Source: Methylibium sp. NZG (lineage in GTDB: Bacteria; Pseudomonadota; Gammaproteobacteria; Burkholderiales; Burkholderiaceae_C). From it: a DNA stretch of 64,000 nucleotides. Within the stretch, counting starts at the first letter, position 1. Every line of letters begins with the position of its first letter. Where the stretch lies: the NCBI GenBank assembly GCA_001263235.1, contig LGRD01000038.1, positions 53,625 to 117,624 on the forward strand. Reading direction: 5' to 3'. Positions 23,436 to 32,171 of the stretch are shown here, in pieces. The translations under genes and the position numbers were made by a program. Under the pieces are notes generated by a model. The model had not been told where the DNA came from. It made no database searches and was given only the letters and a program-made list of their open reading frames with translations.

Positions 23436-25662
23436 GTGCACCCCCCCTGGAGCCGCCGCGCATCTGCCACAGCGGCTTCTTTCCTTTCAGGTGCCGTTCG
23501 ATGCCGTCGTTGAGCCGGCCGCGCAGGTCCGCCACCGCGTCCACGTGGCCGTAGATGCCGGGGAAGCGCAAGTCCAGCCACAGCCACAAGGTGCAGGCGC
23601 GCAGCGCCTGCTCCATGCGGTCGAGGCGGCTGTGTTCGTCCACCTCCTGCAAGAACCACGGCGTGTCGGCTTTGCCCACGCGTGCATGTGCGCTGGTCCA
23701 GCCCAGAAACTCCTGCACCTGCGCGTCGGTGCGCATGTCCACCGGCGCCTGCGCGTAGATGAAGCGCTCTTTCAGCGACAGCCCGGCTGCGCTCTTGTCG
23801 AGGTGGTCTGCCAGCTCCAGCATCTGCTCCAGCTCGGCCACCTCGAAGTGCGCGTTGTCGAGCTTCAACTGCTCCATGAACACACCCAGCACCGCGCGCA
23901 GCTTGGTGAGGCCCAGGCGTGACGCGATCGTGTCCACATGCCACCAGTTGGGCGCCACCGGCGCCTTGAAGTCGCGCGGCGCGCGCGGCGTCTTGGGCAG
24001 CAGTTCCTTCAGGCTGCGCGCGGCCGTCGGCTCGGCCTCCTTCAGCACGCCGACGAAGCCTTCATCGTGCATGCCGTAGCGCCCGGCGCGCCCGGCGATC
24101 TGGTGCACTTCCGACACGCCCAGCGCCCGGTCTTCCTGCCCGTCGAACTTGACCAGTGTGCTGAACAGCACGCGCCGGATCGGCAGGTTCAGCCCCATGC
24201 CGATCGCGTCGGTGGCGACCAGGATGTGCGACGCGCCGTGCGCAAAGCGCTCCGCCTCGCGCCGCCGCACCTCGGGCGGCAGCGCGCCGTAGATCACTGA
24301 CACCGGGTGCCCGTTGGCGGCCACCTGGTCGCGCAGCATCAGCACGTCCTTGCGGCTGAAGGCGACCACCGCGTCGCCCTTGTGCAGCGCCGAGATCGGC
24401 ACCGGCGCGGGCAGCAACTGCACATGCTGTTTGCGCTCGAAGTGGCGCACGTCGCAGCGCTCGCCGCACAGGCCGAGCAGGTTCTCGAGCGCCGGCACCG
24501 CGTAGGCCGAACAGATGATGATCACCTCGTTGGCCGGCACCGCCACGATCGCCTGCGTCCAGGCCCAGCCGCGGCTGGCGTCGAAGATCATCTGCGCTTC
24601 GTCGATCACCGCCAGCTCGATCGGCTTGTTGGTGCCCACCATCTCGATCGTGCTGGAGACGACGCGCGCGCCCGGCGCCGGCACGTTCTCTTCGCCGGTC
24701 AGCAGCGAGCAGGCCACGCCGCGCGCCACGAGCCTGTCCCGCCCTTCCAGCGCCAGCAGGCGCAGCGGCGCCAGGTAAGCGCCGTCGTGTGCCTGCGCCA
24801 GCCGCTCGAAGGCGGCGTGCGTCTTGCCGCTGTTGGGCGGGCCGACGAACAAGGTGACGCTGCGTTGCAAGCGGCGCGCTTTCTCGAACGTGTCGGGGTA
24901 GCCCTGGAACGCGAGTTCGGAGTTCAGGCCTTCGAGCGTGTCGAGCTCGGCCACGCGGTGCTCCCACCGGTCTTGCGCGCGCGTACACGCGGCCTTCAAC
25001 TCAGCCCAGGGCTGTGGCGTTGCGCATTCAGATTGCAGCCGTGGCAGCAGCGAGTCGAGGTGGTGCGCCTTGTACGCGGCGCTGCGCTCGACCAGGTGCT
25101 CCAGGTGCGCGCGCAGCGTGTCGGTGTGTTCGAACGTTGGCTGCGCCTTCAGCGCGCTCAGCAGCGGGGCGTTGTCGCCGGTGCGATAGAAGTCCCACAC
25201 CCCCTTCGGATCGATCGGAACGCGAAACGCGACCGGCACCGTCCAGCCCGGCGCCAGCAGCCGCACCGGCTGCGTCACCAGCCGCTCCCACCCGCCACCG
25301 CGGCGCGTGATGCCCAGTGCTTCAAGTGCAGCGCCCCGATGCAGCATCAGCGCCCGCACGTCGCGGCCGTTGCCCACGGTGTCGAGGTGGCGCAGTGCCT
25401 CATGCATCAGCGCCGGGGCGATCCAGCGGCTCGGCCGGGCGCCTGCGGCGGCCTTCTGAAGCAGCACCAGGCCCAGGCCGTCGAGGTGATCTTCGAAGCC
25501 CGGCGTGTGCTCGGCGATGTAGTCGGCCGGCTTGACCACCTGCGGCAGGTTGAAGGCCGCTTGCCGGATGCGCGCCAGTTGCTCGGCGGTGATGTCTTGC
25601 GGCAGCCGCTGGGCGTGGCGCGGGTTGGGCAGCTTGAGTGTGTCGGGCAGCGGGGTGGGCAT
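23431..25662 (-). CDS. Suv3-type DExH RNA helicase
   Basis: 743 aa superfamily 2 helicase resembling mitochondrial SUV3/SUPV3L1. The motif order is Suv3-like: GPPNSGKTHAAFERL (motif I, about residue 273), SSTIEMV, VIDEAQMIFD (motif II, DEAQ), HILVATDAIGMGLNLPI (motif V) and QIAGRAGRYG (motif VI). A C-terminal region resembling the SUV3 C-domain follows. A 270-residue N-terminal extension is of unknown role. In mitochondria Suv3 unwinds RNA for the degradosome; the bacterial substrate is not known. Start ATG 25662 is chosen as the first good Met, though no clear ribosome site is seen. Divergent from the RsmH-like gene, 108 nt away. Confidence 0.82.
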   Translation of the reverse strand: MPTPLPDTLKLPNPRHAQRLPQDITAEQLARIRQAAFNLPQVVKPADYIAEHTPGFEDHLDGLGLVLLQKAAAGARPSRWIAPALMHEALRHLDTVGNGRDVRALMLHRGAALEALGITRRGGGWERLVTQPVRLLAPGWTVPVAFRVPIDPKGVWDFYRTGDNAPLLSALKAQPTFEHTDTLRAHLEHLVERSAAYKAHHLDSLLPRLQSECATPQPWAELKAACTRAQDRWEHRVAELDTLEGLNSELAFQGYPDTFEKARRLQRSVTLFVGPPNSGKTHAAFERLAQAHDGAYLAPLRLLALEGRDRLVARGVACSLLTGEENVPAPGARVVSSTIEMVGTNKPIELAVIDEAQMIFDASRGWAWTQAIVAVPANEVIIICSAYAVPALENLLGLCGERCDVRHFERKQHVQLLPAPVPISALHKGDAVVAFSRKDVLMLRDQVAANGHPVSVIYGALPPEVRRREAERFAHGASHILVATDAIGMGLNLPIRRVLFSTLVKFDGQEDRALGVSEVHQIAGRAGRYGMHDEGFVGVLKEAEPTAARSLKELLPKTPRAPRDFKAPVAPNWWHVDTIASRLGLTKLRAVLGVFMEQLKLDNAHFEVAELEQMLELADHLDKSAAGLSLKERFIYAQAPVDMRTDAQVQEFLGWTSAHARVGKADTPWFLQEVDEHSRLDRMEQALRACTLWLWLDLRFPGIYGHVDAVADLRGRLNDGIERHLKGKKPLWQMRGGSRGGAR

Positions 25663-25770
25663 GGGCGGTGGATTGGGCAAAGGCCGATTCTGAGGGACGA
25701 GCCCCACCGTGGCGTACTGAACAGCACGGCGCGGCAGCACGCACAGCGGTGGGTACCTGACAATCCAGCG

Positions 25771-26829
25771 ATGGCCGACGATGCAGCCCCCCGCCACCGC
25801 CGCGTGCGCTACGCAGGCACGCATCCCAAACGCTTCGAACAGAAGTACAAGGAGCTCGACGCCGCGCAGCACCCCGAGGAGCTGCGCAAGGTCATCTCAC
25901 GTGGCCAGACGCCCGCCGGCATGCACCGCCCGATCTGCGTGGCCGAGATCCTGGCTGCGCTCGACCCGAAACCCGGCGAGGTCGCCCTGGACGCGACGCT
26001 CGGCTTCGGCGGGCACGCCCAGGCGCTGCTGGCGCGTCTGCTGCCAGGAGGCCGGCTGATCGGCACCGACGTGGACCCGATCGAGCTGCCGCGCACCGAC
26101 GCGCGCCTGCGAGCGCTGGGCTTCGGCGAAGCGGCGCTGTCGACGCGCCGTATCAACTTTGCCGAAATGCCGACGCTGCTGCCAGAAGCCGGTGGCGGGT
26201 TCGACGTCGTGCTGGCCGACCTGGGCGTGTCGTCGATGCAGATCGACAACCCGGCACGCGGCTTCACGTTCAAGGCCGACGGTCCGCTCGATCTGCGGCT
26301 CGATCCGACAGCGGGCGAGCCGGCATCGGCGCTGCTGCAGTCCGTCACACGGGCGCAGTTGCGTGACCTGCTGGTGGACAACGCCGACGAGCCGCATGCC
26401 GTCGCGCTGGCCGCCGCGTTGCAAGGCCAATACGTCGAGACGACGACGCAACTCGCCACGCGCGTGCGCGATGCGATGCGCCGCGCGCTCAAGCCCGGTA
26501 TGTCCACGGCTGATCGCGATACGGAAGTGAAGAAGGCACTGCAGCGCACCTTCCAGGCGCTGCGCATTGCCGTCAACGACGAATTCGGCATGCTCGACCG
26601 CTTTCTCGCCGCGCTGCCCACCTGCCTGAAGCCGGGCGGTCGCGCGGCGATCCTGAGCTTTCACTCGGGCGAGGACCGGCGCGTCAAGAGGGCCTTTCAG
26701 GCCGGCGAGCGCAGTGGCGTCTATGTGCGCGTGGCGCCCGACCCGATCCGGCCCTCATTCGAAGAACAGCGCGCCAACCCGCGGTCGAGTTCGGCGAAAT
26801 TGAGGTGGGCGGTGCGCGCCGATCGCTGA
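25771..26829 (+). CDS. RsmH/MraW-family N4-cytosine rRNA methyltransferase, orphan copy
   Basis: 352 aa from ATG 25771; the open frame continues upstream but only antisense to the helicase. It shows HRPICVAEILAAL, the SAM loop LDATLGFGGHAQALL (canonical RsmH has GRGGHS), LADLGVSSMQIDNPARGF, and KADGPLDLRLDP. Near the C-terminus are FHSGEDRRVKRAF and RSSSAKLRWA. The fold and substrate class (N4-methylation of a 16S-type cytosine) follow from the family. It is not in a dcw cell-division cluster, where rsmH normally sits, and has a 45-residue basic N-terminal extension, so I read it as a paralogue with possibly different rRNA target. Confidence 0.85.
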   Translation: MADDAAPRHRRVRYAGTHPKRFEQKYKELDAAQHPEELRKVISRGQTPAGMHRPICVAEILAALDPKPGEVALDATLGFGGHAQALLARLLPGGRLIGTDVDPIELPRTDARLRALGFGEAALSTRRINFAEMPTLLPEAGGGFDVVLADLGVSSMQIDNPARGFTFKADGPLDLRLDPTAGEPASALLQSVTRAQLRDLLVDNADEPHAVALAAALQGQYVETTTQLATRVRDAMRRALKPGMSTADRDTEVKKALQRTFQALRIAVNDEFGMLDRFLAALPTCLKPGGRAAILSFHSGEDRRVKRAFQAGERSGVYVRVAPDPIRPSFEEQRANPRSSSAKLRWAVRADR

Positions 26830-26846
26830 GGTCGCAGAGCGTAGCG

Positions 26847-27251
26847 TCAGCCCAGCACGAGCTGCGTCTGCGTCACCACCGCGCAGAGCTTGCCGGTGTC
26901 GCTTTTGATCAGCGTCTGCCACACCATCGTCGTCTTGCCGCGGTGAAACGGGGTGGATTCGCCGGTGACGTTGCTGCCCACCTTGGCCGCGCCGATGAAC
27001 TTGGTGCTGGAGTCGACCGTGGTCGTGCCCTTGCCTTCGGGAAGGTTCACGAAGGTGCCCACCGCCCCGAGCGTGTCGGCAAACGCCATCACCGCGCCGC
27101 CGTGCAGGGTGCCGCCGGTGGTGCACAAATCAGGCCGCACCTTCATCGTCGCGACGACGCGCTCTGTGCTCACCTCCGTGAGTTGCAGGCCCATCAGGCC
27201 AGGGAACAGCGGCGCGAGCAGTGGCTGCAGCGTGGCGGGGTCGTGGTTCAT
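26847..27251 (-). CDS. Hotdog-fold thioesterase, PaaI family
   Basis: 134 aa from ATG 27251 (upstream in-frame residues are Pro-rich and non-homologous). The family motif GGTLHGGAVMAFADTLGAVG is at about residues 45-64, where the Asp/Thr region forms the active site of PaaI-type acyl-CoA thioesterases. It would hydrolyse aryl- or acyl-CoA; the exact substrate is unknown. It converges on the methyltransferase gene with a 17-nt gap and is divergent from the anthranilate operon, so it could serve as a CoA-release valve for that pathway. Confidence 0.85.
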   Translation of the reverse strand: MNHDPATLQPLLAPLFPGLMGLQLTEVSTERVVATMKVRPDLCTTGGTLHGGAVMAFADTLGAVGTFVNLPEGKGTTTVDSSTKFIGAAKVGSNVTGESTPFHRGKTTMVWQTLIKSDTGKLCAVVTQTQLVLG

Positions 27252-27371
27252 GGCGGGGCCTCGCGGGTGGGTGGCGTGGGAGGGTGCCGCAGGTGGGCGG
27301 CTTACGTGGTCAGGGTGGGCTGGCACTGTAGAGCATGTCAACGGCCTCCGGAAGGTGGCTCAGCGAATATG

Positions 27372-27401
27372 CTTGACACATGAACTATCAAGGACTAATC
27401 T
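27372..27401 (+). promoter_or_regulatory. Near-consensus promoter of the 2-aminobenzoyl-CoA operon with overlapping inverted repeat
   Basis: TTGACA (27373-27378), a 17-nt spacer and TAATCT (27396-27401), with the operon start codon 33 nt after the -10. The -35 and spacer are covered by an interrupted inverted repeat CTTGA (27372-27376) / TCAAG (27388-27392). This placement would suit repression by the MarR-type regulator encoded in the operon. The promoter is clear; the operator role is inference. Confidence 0.75.
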
Positions 27402-27434
27402 TTCTCCATCACCAGACCAACCAGTGGGCAACGC

Positions 27435-29780
27435 ATGAAGATCGTGTGCATCGGCGGCGGGCCGGCGGGCTTGTACTTCGGCCTGCTGATGAAGAAGCTG
27501 CAGCCGAGCCACGACGTGACTGTGGTCGAGCGCAACAAGCCCTACGACACCTTCGGCTGGGGCGTGGTGTTCTCCGACGCGACGATGGAGAACATGCGAG
27601 GGTGGGACCCGGCCACCGCCGCCACCATCGAGCAGTCGTTCAACCACTGGGACGACATCGAGCTCGAGTTCAAGGGCCGCACCATCCGCAGCGGCGGGCA
27701 CGGCTTCATCGGCATCGGGCGCAAGAAGCTGCTCAACATCCTGCAGGCGCGCTGTGAAGCGCTGGGCGTGAAGCTGCTGTTCGAGACCGACGCCGAGTCC
27801 GACGCTCAGTACGCTGACGCCGACCTGGTGATCGCCTCCGACGGCGTCAACTCGCGCATCCGCAACAAGTACGCCGCCATTTTCAAACCCGACCTCGTGA
27901 CGCGGCCCAACCGCTTCATCTGGCTCGGCACCACCAAGCTGTACGACGCGTTCAACTTCACCTTCGTGAAGACCGAACACGGCTGGTTCCAGGCGCACGT
28001 CTACCAGTTCGACGACAAGACCACCACCTTCATCGTCGAGACGCCCGAGCACGTGTGGAAGGCGCACGGGCTGGACACGCTGAACGCCGACGAGTCGGTG
28101 GCGTTTTGCGAACAGCTCTTCGCCGACCACCTGGGCGGCCACAGGCTGATGACCAACGCGCGCCACCTGCGCGGCTCGGCGTGGCTCAACTTCCAGCGCG
28201 TCAAGTGCGAGCAGTGGTCGCACTTCAACGGCCACAGCCATGTGGTGCTGATGGGTGATGCGGTGCACACCGCACACTTCGCGATCGGCTCGGGCACCAA
28301 GCTGGCGATCGAAGACGCGATCGAACTCGCGCGGCAGTTCAACGAATTCGGCCACGACGCCGAGAACATCCCCGAAGTGCTGGAGCGCTACCAAGCGCTG
28401 CGCGCGGTCGACGTGCTGCGCTTGCAGAACGCGGCGTGGAACGCGATGGAGTGGTTCGAGAACGTCGGTGAACGTTATGCCGACACGCTGCCGCCAGAGC
28501 AGTTCATGTACTCGATGCTCACCCGCTCGCAGCGTATCTCGCACGAGAACCTGCGCCTGCGCGACAAGGCCTGGCTCGAAGGCTTCGAGCGCTGGTTCGC
28601 AATGCGCTCCGGGCTGCAGGCGCCCGAGGGCGTGGCGCCACCGCCACCGATGTTCACGCCCCACACGCTGCGCGGTATCACGCTCAAGAACCGCGTCGTC
28701 GTCTCGCCGATGGCGCAGTACTCGGCCGTCGATGGCATCGCAGGCGACTACCACTTGGTGCACCTCGGCGCGCGCGCGATGGGTGGCGCCGGCATGGTGA
28801 TGGCCGAGATGACCTGCACCTCGCCCGACGCGCGCATCACGCCCGGCTGCCCGGGTTTGTGGAACGAGGCGCAGCGCGACGCGTGGAAGCGCATCGTCGA
28901 GCATGTGCACCGCAGCAGCGACGCGAAGATCGCTATCCAGCTCGGCCACGCTGGCCCGAAGGGCTCGACCAACGCGCCGTGGGACGGTGCCGGTGCCGAC
29001 CAGCCTTTGCCGCAAGGCAACTGGCCGCTGCTCGCCGCCTCCGCCGTGCCCTACCTCGACGACGGCGCGGTGCCGCGCGCGATGACGCGCGCCGACATGG
29101 AGCGCGTGCGCGACGACTTCGTGCGCGCCACGCGCTTTGCTGCCGAGGCCGGCTTCGACTGGTTGGAGTTGCACTGTGCGCACGGCTACTTGCTGTCGAG
29201 CTTCATCTCGCCGCTGACGAACCGGCGCAGCGACGACTGGGGCGGCTCGCTAGAGAACCGGGCGCGATATCCGATCGAAGTGTTCAAGGCCATCCGCGCG
29301 GTGTGGCCGCAAGATCGGCCGATCTCGGTGCGCATCTCGGCGCACGACTGGGTCGAAGGCGGCCTCACGCCCGACGACGCGGTGGCGTTGGGCAAGCTCT
29401 TCAAGGCCGCGGGCGCCGACATGATCGACTGCTCGTCGGGCCAGGTCAGCGCGCAGCAGAAGCCGGTCTACGGCCGCATGTACCAGACGCCGTTCGCCGA
29501 CCGCGTGCGCAACGAGGCCGGCATCGCCACCATTGCAGTCGGCGCCATCTCGGAGGCCGACCACGTGAACAGCATCGTTGCTGCCGGCCGCGCCGACCTG
29601 TGCGCGGTAGCGCGCCCACACCTGGCCAACCCGGCGTGGACGCTGACCGAGGCGGCAAAGATCGGCTACACGCCGGTGGCGTGGCCGCGCCAGTACGAGG
29701 CCGGCAAGCGGCAGATGGAAACGCTGTTCGCGCGTGAGAAGTCGCTCGCCAGCGCGCCCGTGGTGAAGGAGCCTGTATGA
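27435..29780 (+). CDS. abmA: 2-aminobenzoyl-CoA monooxygenase/reductase
   Basis: 781-aa fusion of two flavoproteins. Residues 1 to about 395 are a salicylate-hydroxylase-type FAD monooxygenase ([20 protein letters not shown]; second FAD motif [18 protein letters not shown]). From about 405 on it is an Old Yellow Enzyme-type reductase ([40 protein letters not shown]). This exact fusion and size (about 87 kDa) defines the Azoarcus evansii enzyme that hydroxylates and reduces 2-aminobenzoyl-CoA to a non-aromatic 2-amino-5-oxocyclohexene carbonyl-CoA using O2 and NADH. A salicylyl-CoA hydroxylase is the nearest alternative, but the fused OYE domain and the neighbours favour this call. Confidence 0.9.
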   Translation: MKIVCIGGGPAGLYFGLLMKKLQPSHDVTVVERNKPYDTFGWGVVFSDATMENMRGWDPATAATIEQSFNHWDDIELEFKGRTIRSGGHGFIGIGRKKLLNILQARCEALGVKLLFETDAESDAQYADADLVIASDGVNSRIRNKYAAIFKPDLVTRPNRFIWLGTTKLYDAFNFTFVKTEHGWFQAHVYQFDDKTTTFIVETPEHVWKAHGLDTLNADESVAFCEQLFADHLGGHRLMTNARHLRGSAWLNFQRVKCEQWSHFNGHSHVVLMGDAVHTAHFAIGSGTKLAIEDAIELARQFNEFGHDAENIPEVLERYQALRAVDVLRLQNAAWNAMEWFENVGERYADTLPPEQFMYSMLTRSQRISHENLRLRDKAWLEGFERWFAMRSGLQAPEGVAPPPPMFTPHTLRGITLKNRVVVSPMAQYSAVDGIAGDYHLVHLGARAMGGAGMVMAEMTCTSPDARITPGCPGLWNEAQRDAWKRIVEHVHRSSDAKIAIQLGHAGPKGSTNAPWDGAGADQPLPQGNWPLLAASAVPYLDDGAVPRAMTRADMERVRDDFVRATRFAAEAGFDWLELHCAHGYLLSSFISPLTNRRSDDWGGSLENRARYPIEVFKAIRAVWPQDRPISVRISAHDWVEGGLTPDDAVALGKLFKAAGADMIDCSSGQVSAQQKPVYGRMYQTPFADRVRNEAGIATIAVGAISEADHVNSIVAAGRADLCAVARPHLANPAWTLTEAAKIGYTPVAWPRQYEAGKRQMETLFAREKSLASAPVVKEPV

Positions 29781-29807
29781 AACCCGGTGTGGCAAGTTGC
29801 GGCGGCA

Positions 29808-29878
29808 GCGGGCCGAGCGCCGGGCCGCTCCCAAGCCGGCCCGCTATCCCCACGGGGGATCGGCCGACGCATTCGTCG
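29808..29878. repeat. Cluster of three hairpins in an operon gap (REP-like)
   Basis: Between the monooxygenase and dehydrogenase genes three inverted repeats follow each other: GCGGGCC/GGCCCGC (29808-29814, 29838-29844), ATCCCC/GGGGAT (29846-29851, 29855-29860) and CCGACG/CGTCGG (29863-29868, 29873-29878). The arrangement resembles a dispersed repetitive extragenic element of Burkholderiales. Only one copy was noticed here, so repeat status across the genome is inferred. Confidence 0.5.
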
Positions 29879-29892
29879 GACGAGGGGCGCTC

Positions 29893-30672
29893 ATGACGCT
29901 GCACGGGCGGCACGCCATCGTCACCGGCGCTGCACAAGGCATCGGCGCGGCGGTGGCGCGCGCATTGGCGGAGCAGGGTGCGGCCGTCACGCTGATGGGC
30001 CGCCGCCGCGTGGAGTTGAACGAGTTGGCGGCCCAACTCAGGCGCGACATCGCCGATGCGGCCGTCAGCGTGGTGACGCTCGACGTGAGCGACGCGCCCG
30101 CCGTCGAGCCCGCCTTTGCGCAGGCGCGTGCCTCGCTCGGGCCGGTGCACCTGCTCGTCAACAACGCCGGGCAGGCGATCAGTGCGCCGCTGGCGAAGAC
30201 GACGCTGGTGCAGTGGCAGCAGATGCTGTCGGTCAACCTGACCGGCACCTTTTTGTGCACGCAGGCCGCGCTGCCCGACATGCTGGCTGCCGGCTGGGGC
30301 CGCGTGGTCAACATCGCCAGCACCGCGGGGCTGCGCGGCTATGCGTACGTGGCCGCGTATGCGGCGTCCAAGCACGGCGTGATCGGCCTCACGCGGTCGC
30401 TTGCGCTCGAGGTGGCGGCCAAGGGCATCACGGTGAATGCCGTGTGCCCGGGCTACACCGAGACCGAGATATTGCAGTCGAGCATCCGCAACGTGGCCGC
30501 CAAGACCGGCCGCTCGCCTGAAGCCGCGCGCGCCGAGTTCGTCAAGAGCAACCCGCAAGGGCGCATCGTGCAGCCCGACGAGGTGGCGGCCACGGTGCAG
30601 TGGTTGTGCAGCAGCGGCGCGGCGTCGATCACCGGGCAGGCAATTTCGGTGTCGGGCGGGGAGGTGATGTGA
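29893..30672 (+). CDS. Short-chain dehydrogenase, probable 3-hydroxyacyl-CoA dehydrogenase of the anthranilate pathway
   Basis: 259 aa classical SDR from ATG 29893 (GAGG upstream). NAD-binding [12 protein letters not shown] is at about residues 11-22, with NNAG in LLVNNAGQA. The catalytic Ser is in NIASTAGL, and the Tyr/Lys are in YAASKHG. The C-terminal [12 protein letters not shown] is typical. Its place between the monooxygenase and the hydratase genes suggests it oxidises a hydroxy-CoA intermediate in the beta-oxidation-like ring cleavage. Its stop overlaps the marR-type gene start. Confidence 0.85.
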   Translation: MTLHGRHAIVTGAAQGIGAAVARALAEQGAAVTLMGRRRVELNELAAQLRRDIADAAVSVVTLDVSDAPAVEPAFAQARASLGPVHLLVNNAGQAISAPLAKTTLVQWQQMLSVNLTGTFLCTQAALPDMLAAGWGRVVNIASTAGLRGYAYVAAYAASKHGVIGLTRSLALEVAAKGITVNAVCPGYTETEILQSSIRNVAAKTGRSPEAARAEFVKSNPQGRIVQPDEVAATVQWLCSSGAASITGQAISVSGGEVM

Positions 30673-31235
30673 AGCGCGCCGGCCGTGACAACTTGAAGCC
30701 ACTGCTCGATGACGACAGCATCGGGCTCGAAGGCCGCTCGTCGCTCGGCGACCACCAGTCGCTGCGCCTGTGGCTGCGGCTGCTCTCGTGCAGCAACGAC
30801 ATCGAGACGCAGATCCGCCAGCGCTTGCGCAGCCAGTTCGGCATGACGCTGGCGCGCTTCGACTACCTGGCGCAGTTGCACCGCCACCCTGCAGGCCTGC
30901 GCATGAATGCGCTGTCGCGCTACCTGATGGTGACGGGCGGCAACGTGACGGGCCTGACCGACGAGTTGGAGAAAGACGGCTTCGTCGCGCGTGAAGACGA
31001 CCCCGACGACCGGCGCTCGTACCGCGTCGCGCTCACCGCCAAAGGCCGCAAGGCGTTCGAGAGAATCGCCAGCGTGCACGAAGGCTGGGTCGTCGAACTG
31101 CTCGGCGGTGTGGCCGAGGCCGACCGGCGGCAATTGTTCGAGTTGCTCGGGCGGCTGCGGGTGCAAATGTCTGTTCAAAACGCGTCTGTGCAAAACGCGT
31201 CTGTTCAAACCACGTCTGCGCAACAAGCTGCATGA
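30669..31235 (+). CDS. MarR-family transcriptional regulator
   Basis: 188 aa from a GTG at 30669 that overlaps the previous stop (GTGA). The winged helix-turn-helix is visible: [20 protein letters not shown] (recognition region) and the wing [21 protein letters not shown]. MarR proteins of aromatic-CoA pathways usually repress and are released by the CoA thioester; here the likely target is the inverted repeat over the operon promoter at 27372-27392. The last 20 residues are an unusual Gln/Ser/Val repeat made by a 15-bp tandem duplication. Confidence 0.9.
   Translation: MKRAGRDNLKPLLDDDSIGLEGRSSLGDHQSLRLWLRLLSCSNDIETQIRQRLRSQFGMTLARFDYLAQLHRHPAGLRMNALSRYLMVTGGNVTGLTDELEKDGFVAREDDPDDRRSYRVALTAKGRKAFERIASVHEGWVVELLGGVAEADRRQLFELLGRLRVQMSVQNASVQNASVQTTSAQQAA
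31170..31229 (+). repeat. Four 15-bp tandem repeats at the end of the marR-type gene
   Basis: Units at 31170, 31185, 31200 and 31215, of the form TCTGTTCAAAACGCG with the last two degenerate. They encode a repeated SVQNA tail. The AT-richer units contrast with surrounding DNA. Confidence 0.85.
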
Positions 31236-31260
31236 GCGGCGAATGAATACCGGAGACACG

Positions 31261-32121
31261 ATGAACCCAACCCCGCCCACCATCGACGCCAGCCTGCTCG
31301 CCGGCAACCGCAAGCCCTGCGCCGACTACCGCGCCGAGCACTTTCTGTGGAGCGTGAAAGACCGCGTCGGCACCGTCACGTTGAACCGGCCGGAGCGCAA
31401 GAACCCGCTGACGTTCGCGTCGTACGCCGAATTGCGCGACCTGTTCCAGCGCCTGCGGCATGCCGACGACGTGAAGGCGGTGGTGGTGCACGGTGCGGGC
31501 GACAACTTTTGCTCCGGCGGCGATGTGCACGAGATCATCGGCCCGCTGATCACGCTGAAAGCGCCCGAGCTGCTGATGTTCACGCGCATGACCGGCGACT
31601 TGGTGAAGGCGATGCGCCACTGCCCGCAGCCGATCGTCGCGAGCATCGACGGCGTGTGCGCGGGGGCCGGCGCGATCATCTCGATGGCGAGCGACCTGCG
31701 GTTGGGCACGGCCCGCAGCAGAACCGCCTTCTTGTTCAACCGCGTCGGCCTGGCCGGCTGCGACATGGGTGCGTGCAACATGCTGCCGCGCATCGTCGGC
31801 CACGGGCGGGCGTCGGAGCTGCTCTACACCGGCCGCGCGCTCGGTGGTGAAGAGGCGCTGCAGTGGGGCTACCTGAACCGGCTGTGTTCGCCCGAGACGG
31901 TGTTGGCCGAGGCCACCGCACTGGCCACCGAGCTGGCACACGGCCCGACGTTTGCCAACGGCATCACCAAGACGATGCTGCACCAGGAGTGGACGATGGG
32001 CATCGACCAGGCGATCGAGGCCGAGGCGCAGGCGCAGGCGCTGTGCATGCTGACCGAAGACTTCGGGCGTGCGTACCGCGCGTTCGCGGCGAAGCAGAAG
32101 CCGCAGTTTGAAGGCAATTGA
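31261..32121 (+). CDS. Enoyl-CoA hydratase/isomerase family protein of the anthranilate pathway
   Basis: 286 aa from ATG 31261, chosen over an in-frame ATG at 31243 because GGAG lies 5 nt upstream. Crotonase fold: [16 protein letters not shown] forms the first half of the oxyanion hole, and [19 protein letters not shown] the second. The [19 protein letters not shown] segment is the active-site loop. In Azoarcus evansii a hydratase of this type is one of three beta-oxidation enzymes in the 2-aminobenzoate cluster, probably hydrating or hydrolysing the alicyclic ring. The stop lies within a 14-bp triplicate repeat. Confidence 0.87.
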   Translation: MNPTPPTIDASLLAGNRKPCADYRAEHFLWSVKDRVGTVTLNRPERKNPLTFASYAELRDLFQRLRHADDVKAVVVHGAGDNFCSGGDVHEIIGPLITLKAPELLMFTRMTGDLVKAMRHCPQPIVASIDGVCAGAGAIISMASDLRLGTARSRTAFLFNRVGLAGCDMGACNMLPRIVGHGRASELLYTGRALGGEEALQWGYLNRLCSPETVLAEATALATELAHGPTFANGITKTMLHQEWTMGIDQAIEAEAQAQALCMLTEDFGRAYRAFAAKQKPQFEGN

Positions 32122-32150
32122 GGGCAGGCAATTGAGAGCAGGCAATTGAG
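32113..32150 (+). repeat. 14-bp tandem triplicate across the hydratase stop codon
   Basis: Units GGCAATTGAGGGCA (32113-32126), GGCAATTGAGAGCA (32127-32140) and a 10-nt partial GGCAATTGAG (32141-32150). The first unit includes the stop codon of the hydratase gene, so each duplication adds sequence only to the intergenic gap. Confidence 0.9.
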
Positions 32151-32171
32151 TTTGCGAAGCAGGGCAGCACG

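Noticed and set aside
24307..25770. Upstream extension of the RsmH-like frame (488 extra residues)
   Set aside because: This part is antisense to the Suv3-type helicase and lacks homology; ATG 25771 begins the recognisable protein.
30991..31260. Upstream extension of the hydratase frame inside the MarR gene
   Set aside because: Out-of-frame overlap with the regulator and no homology; GGAG before ATG 31261 defines the start.
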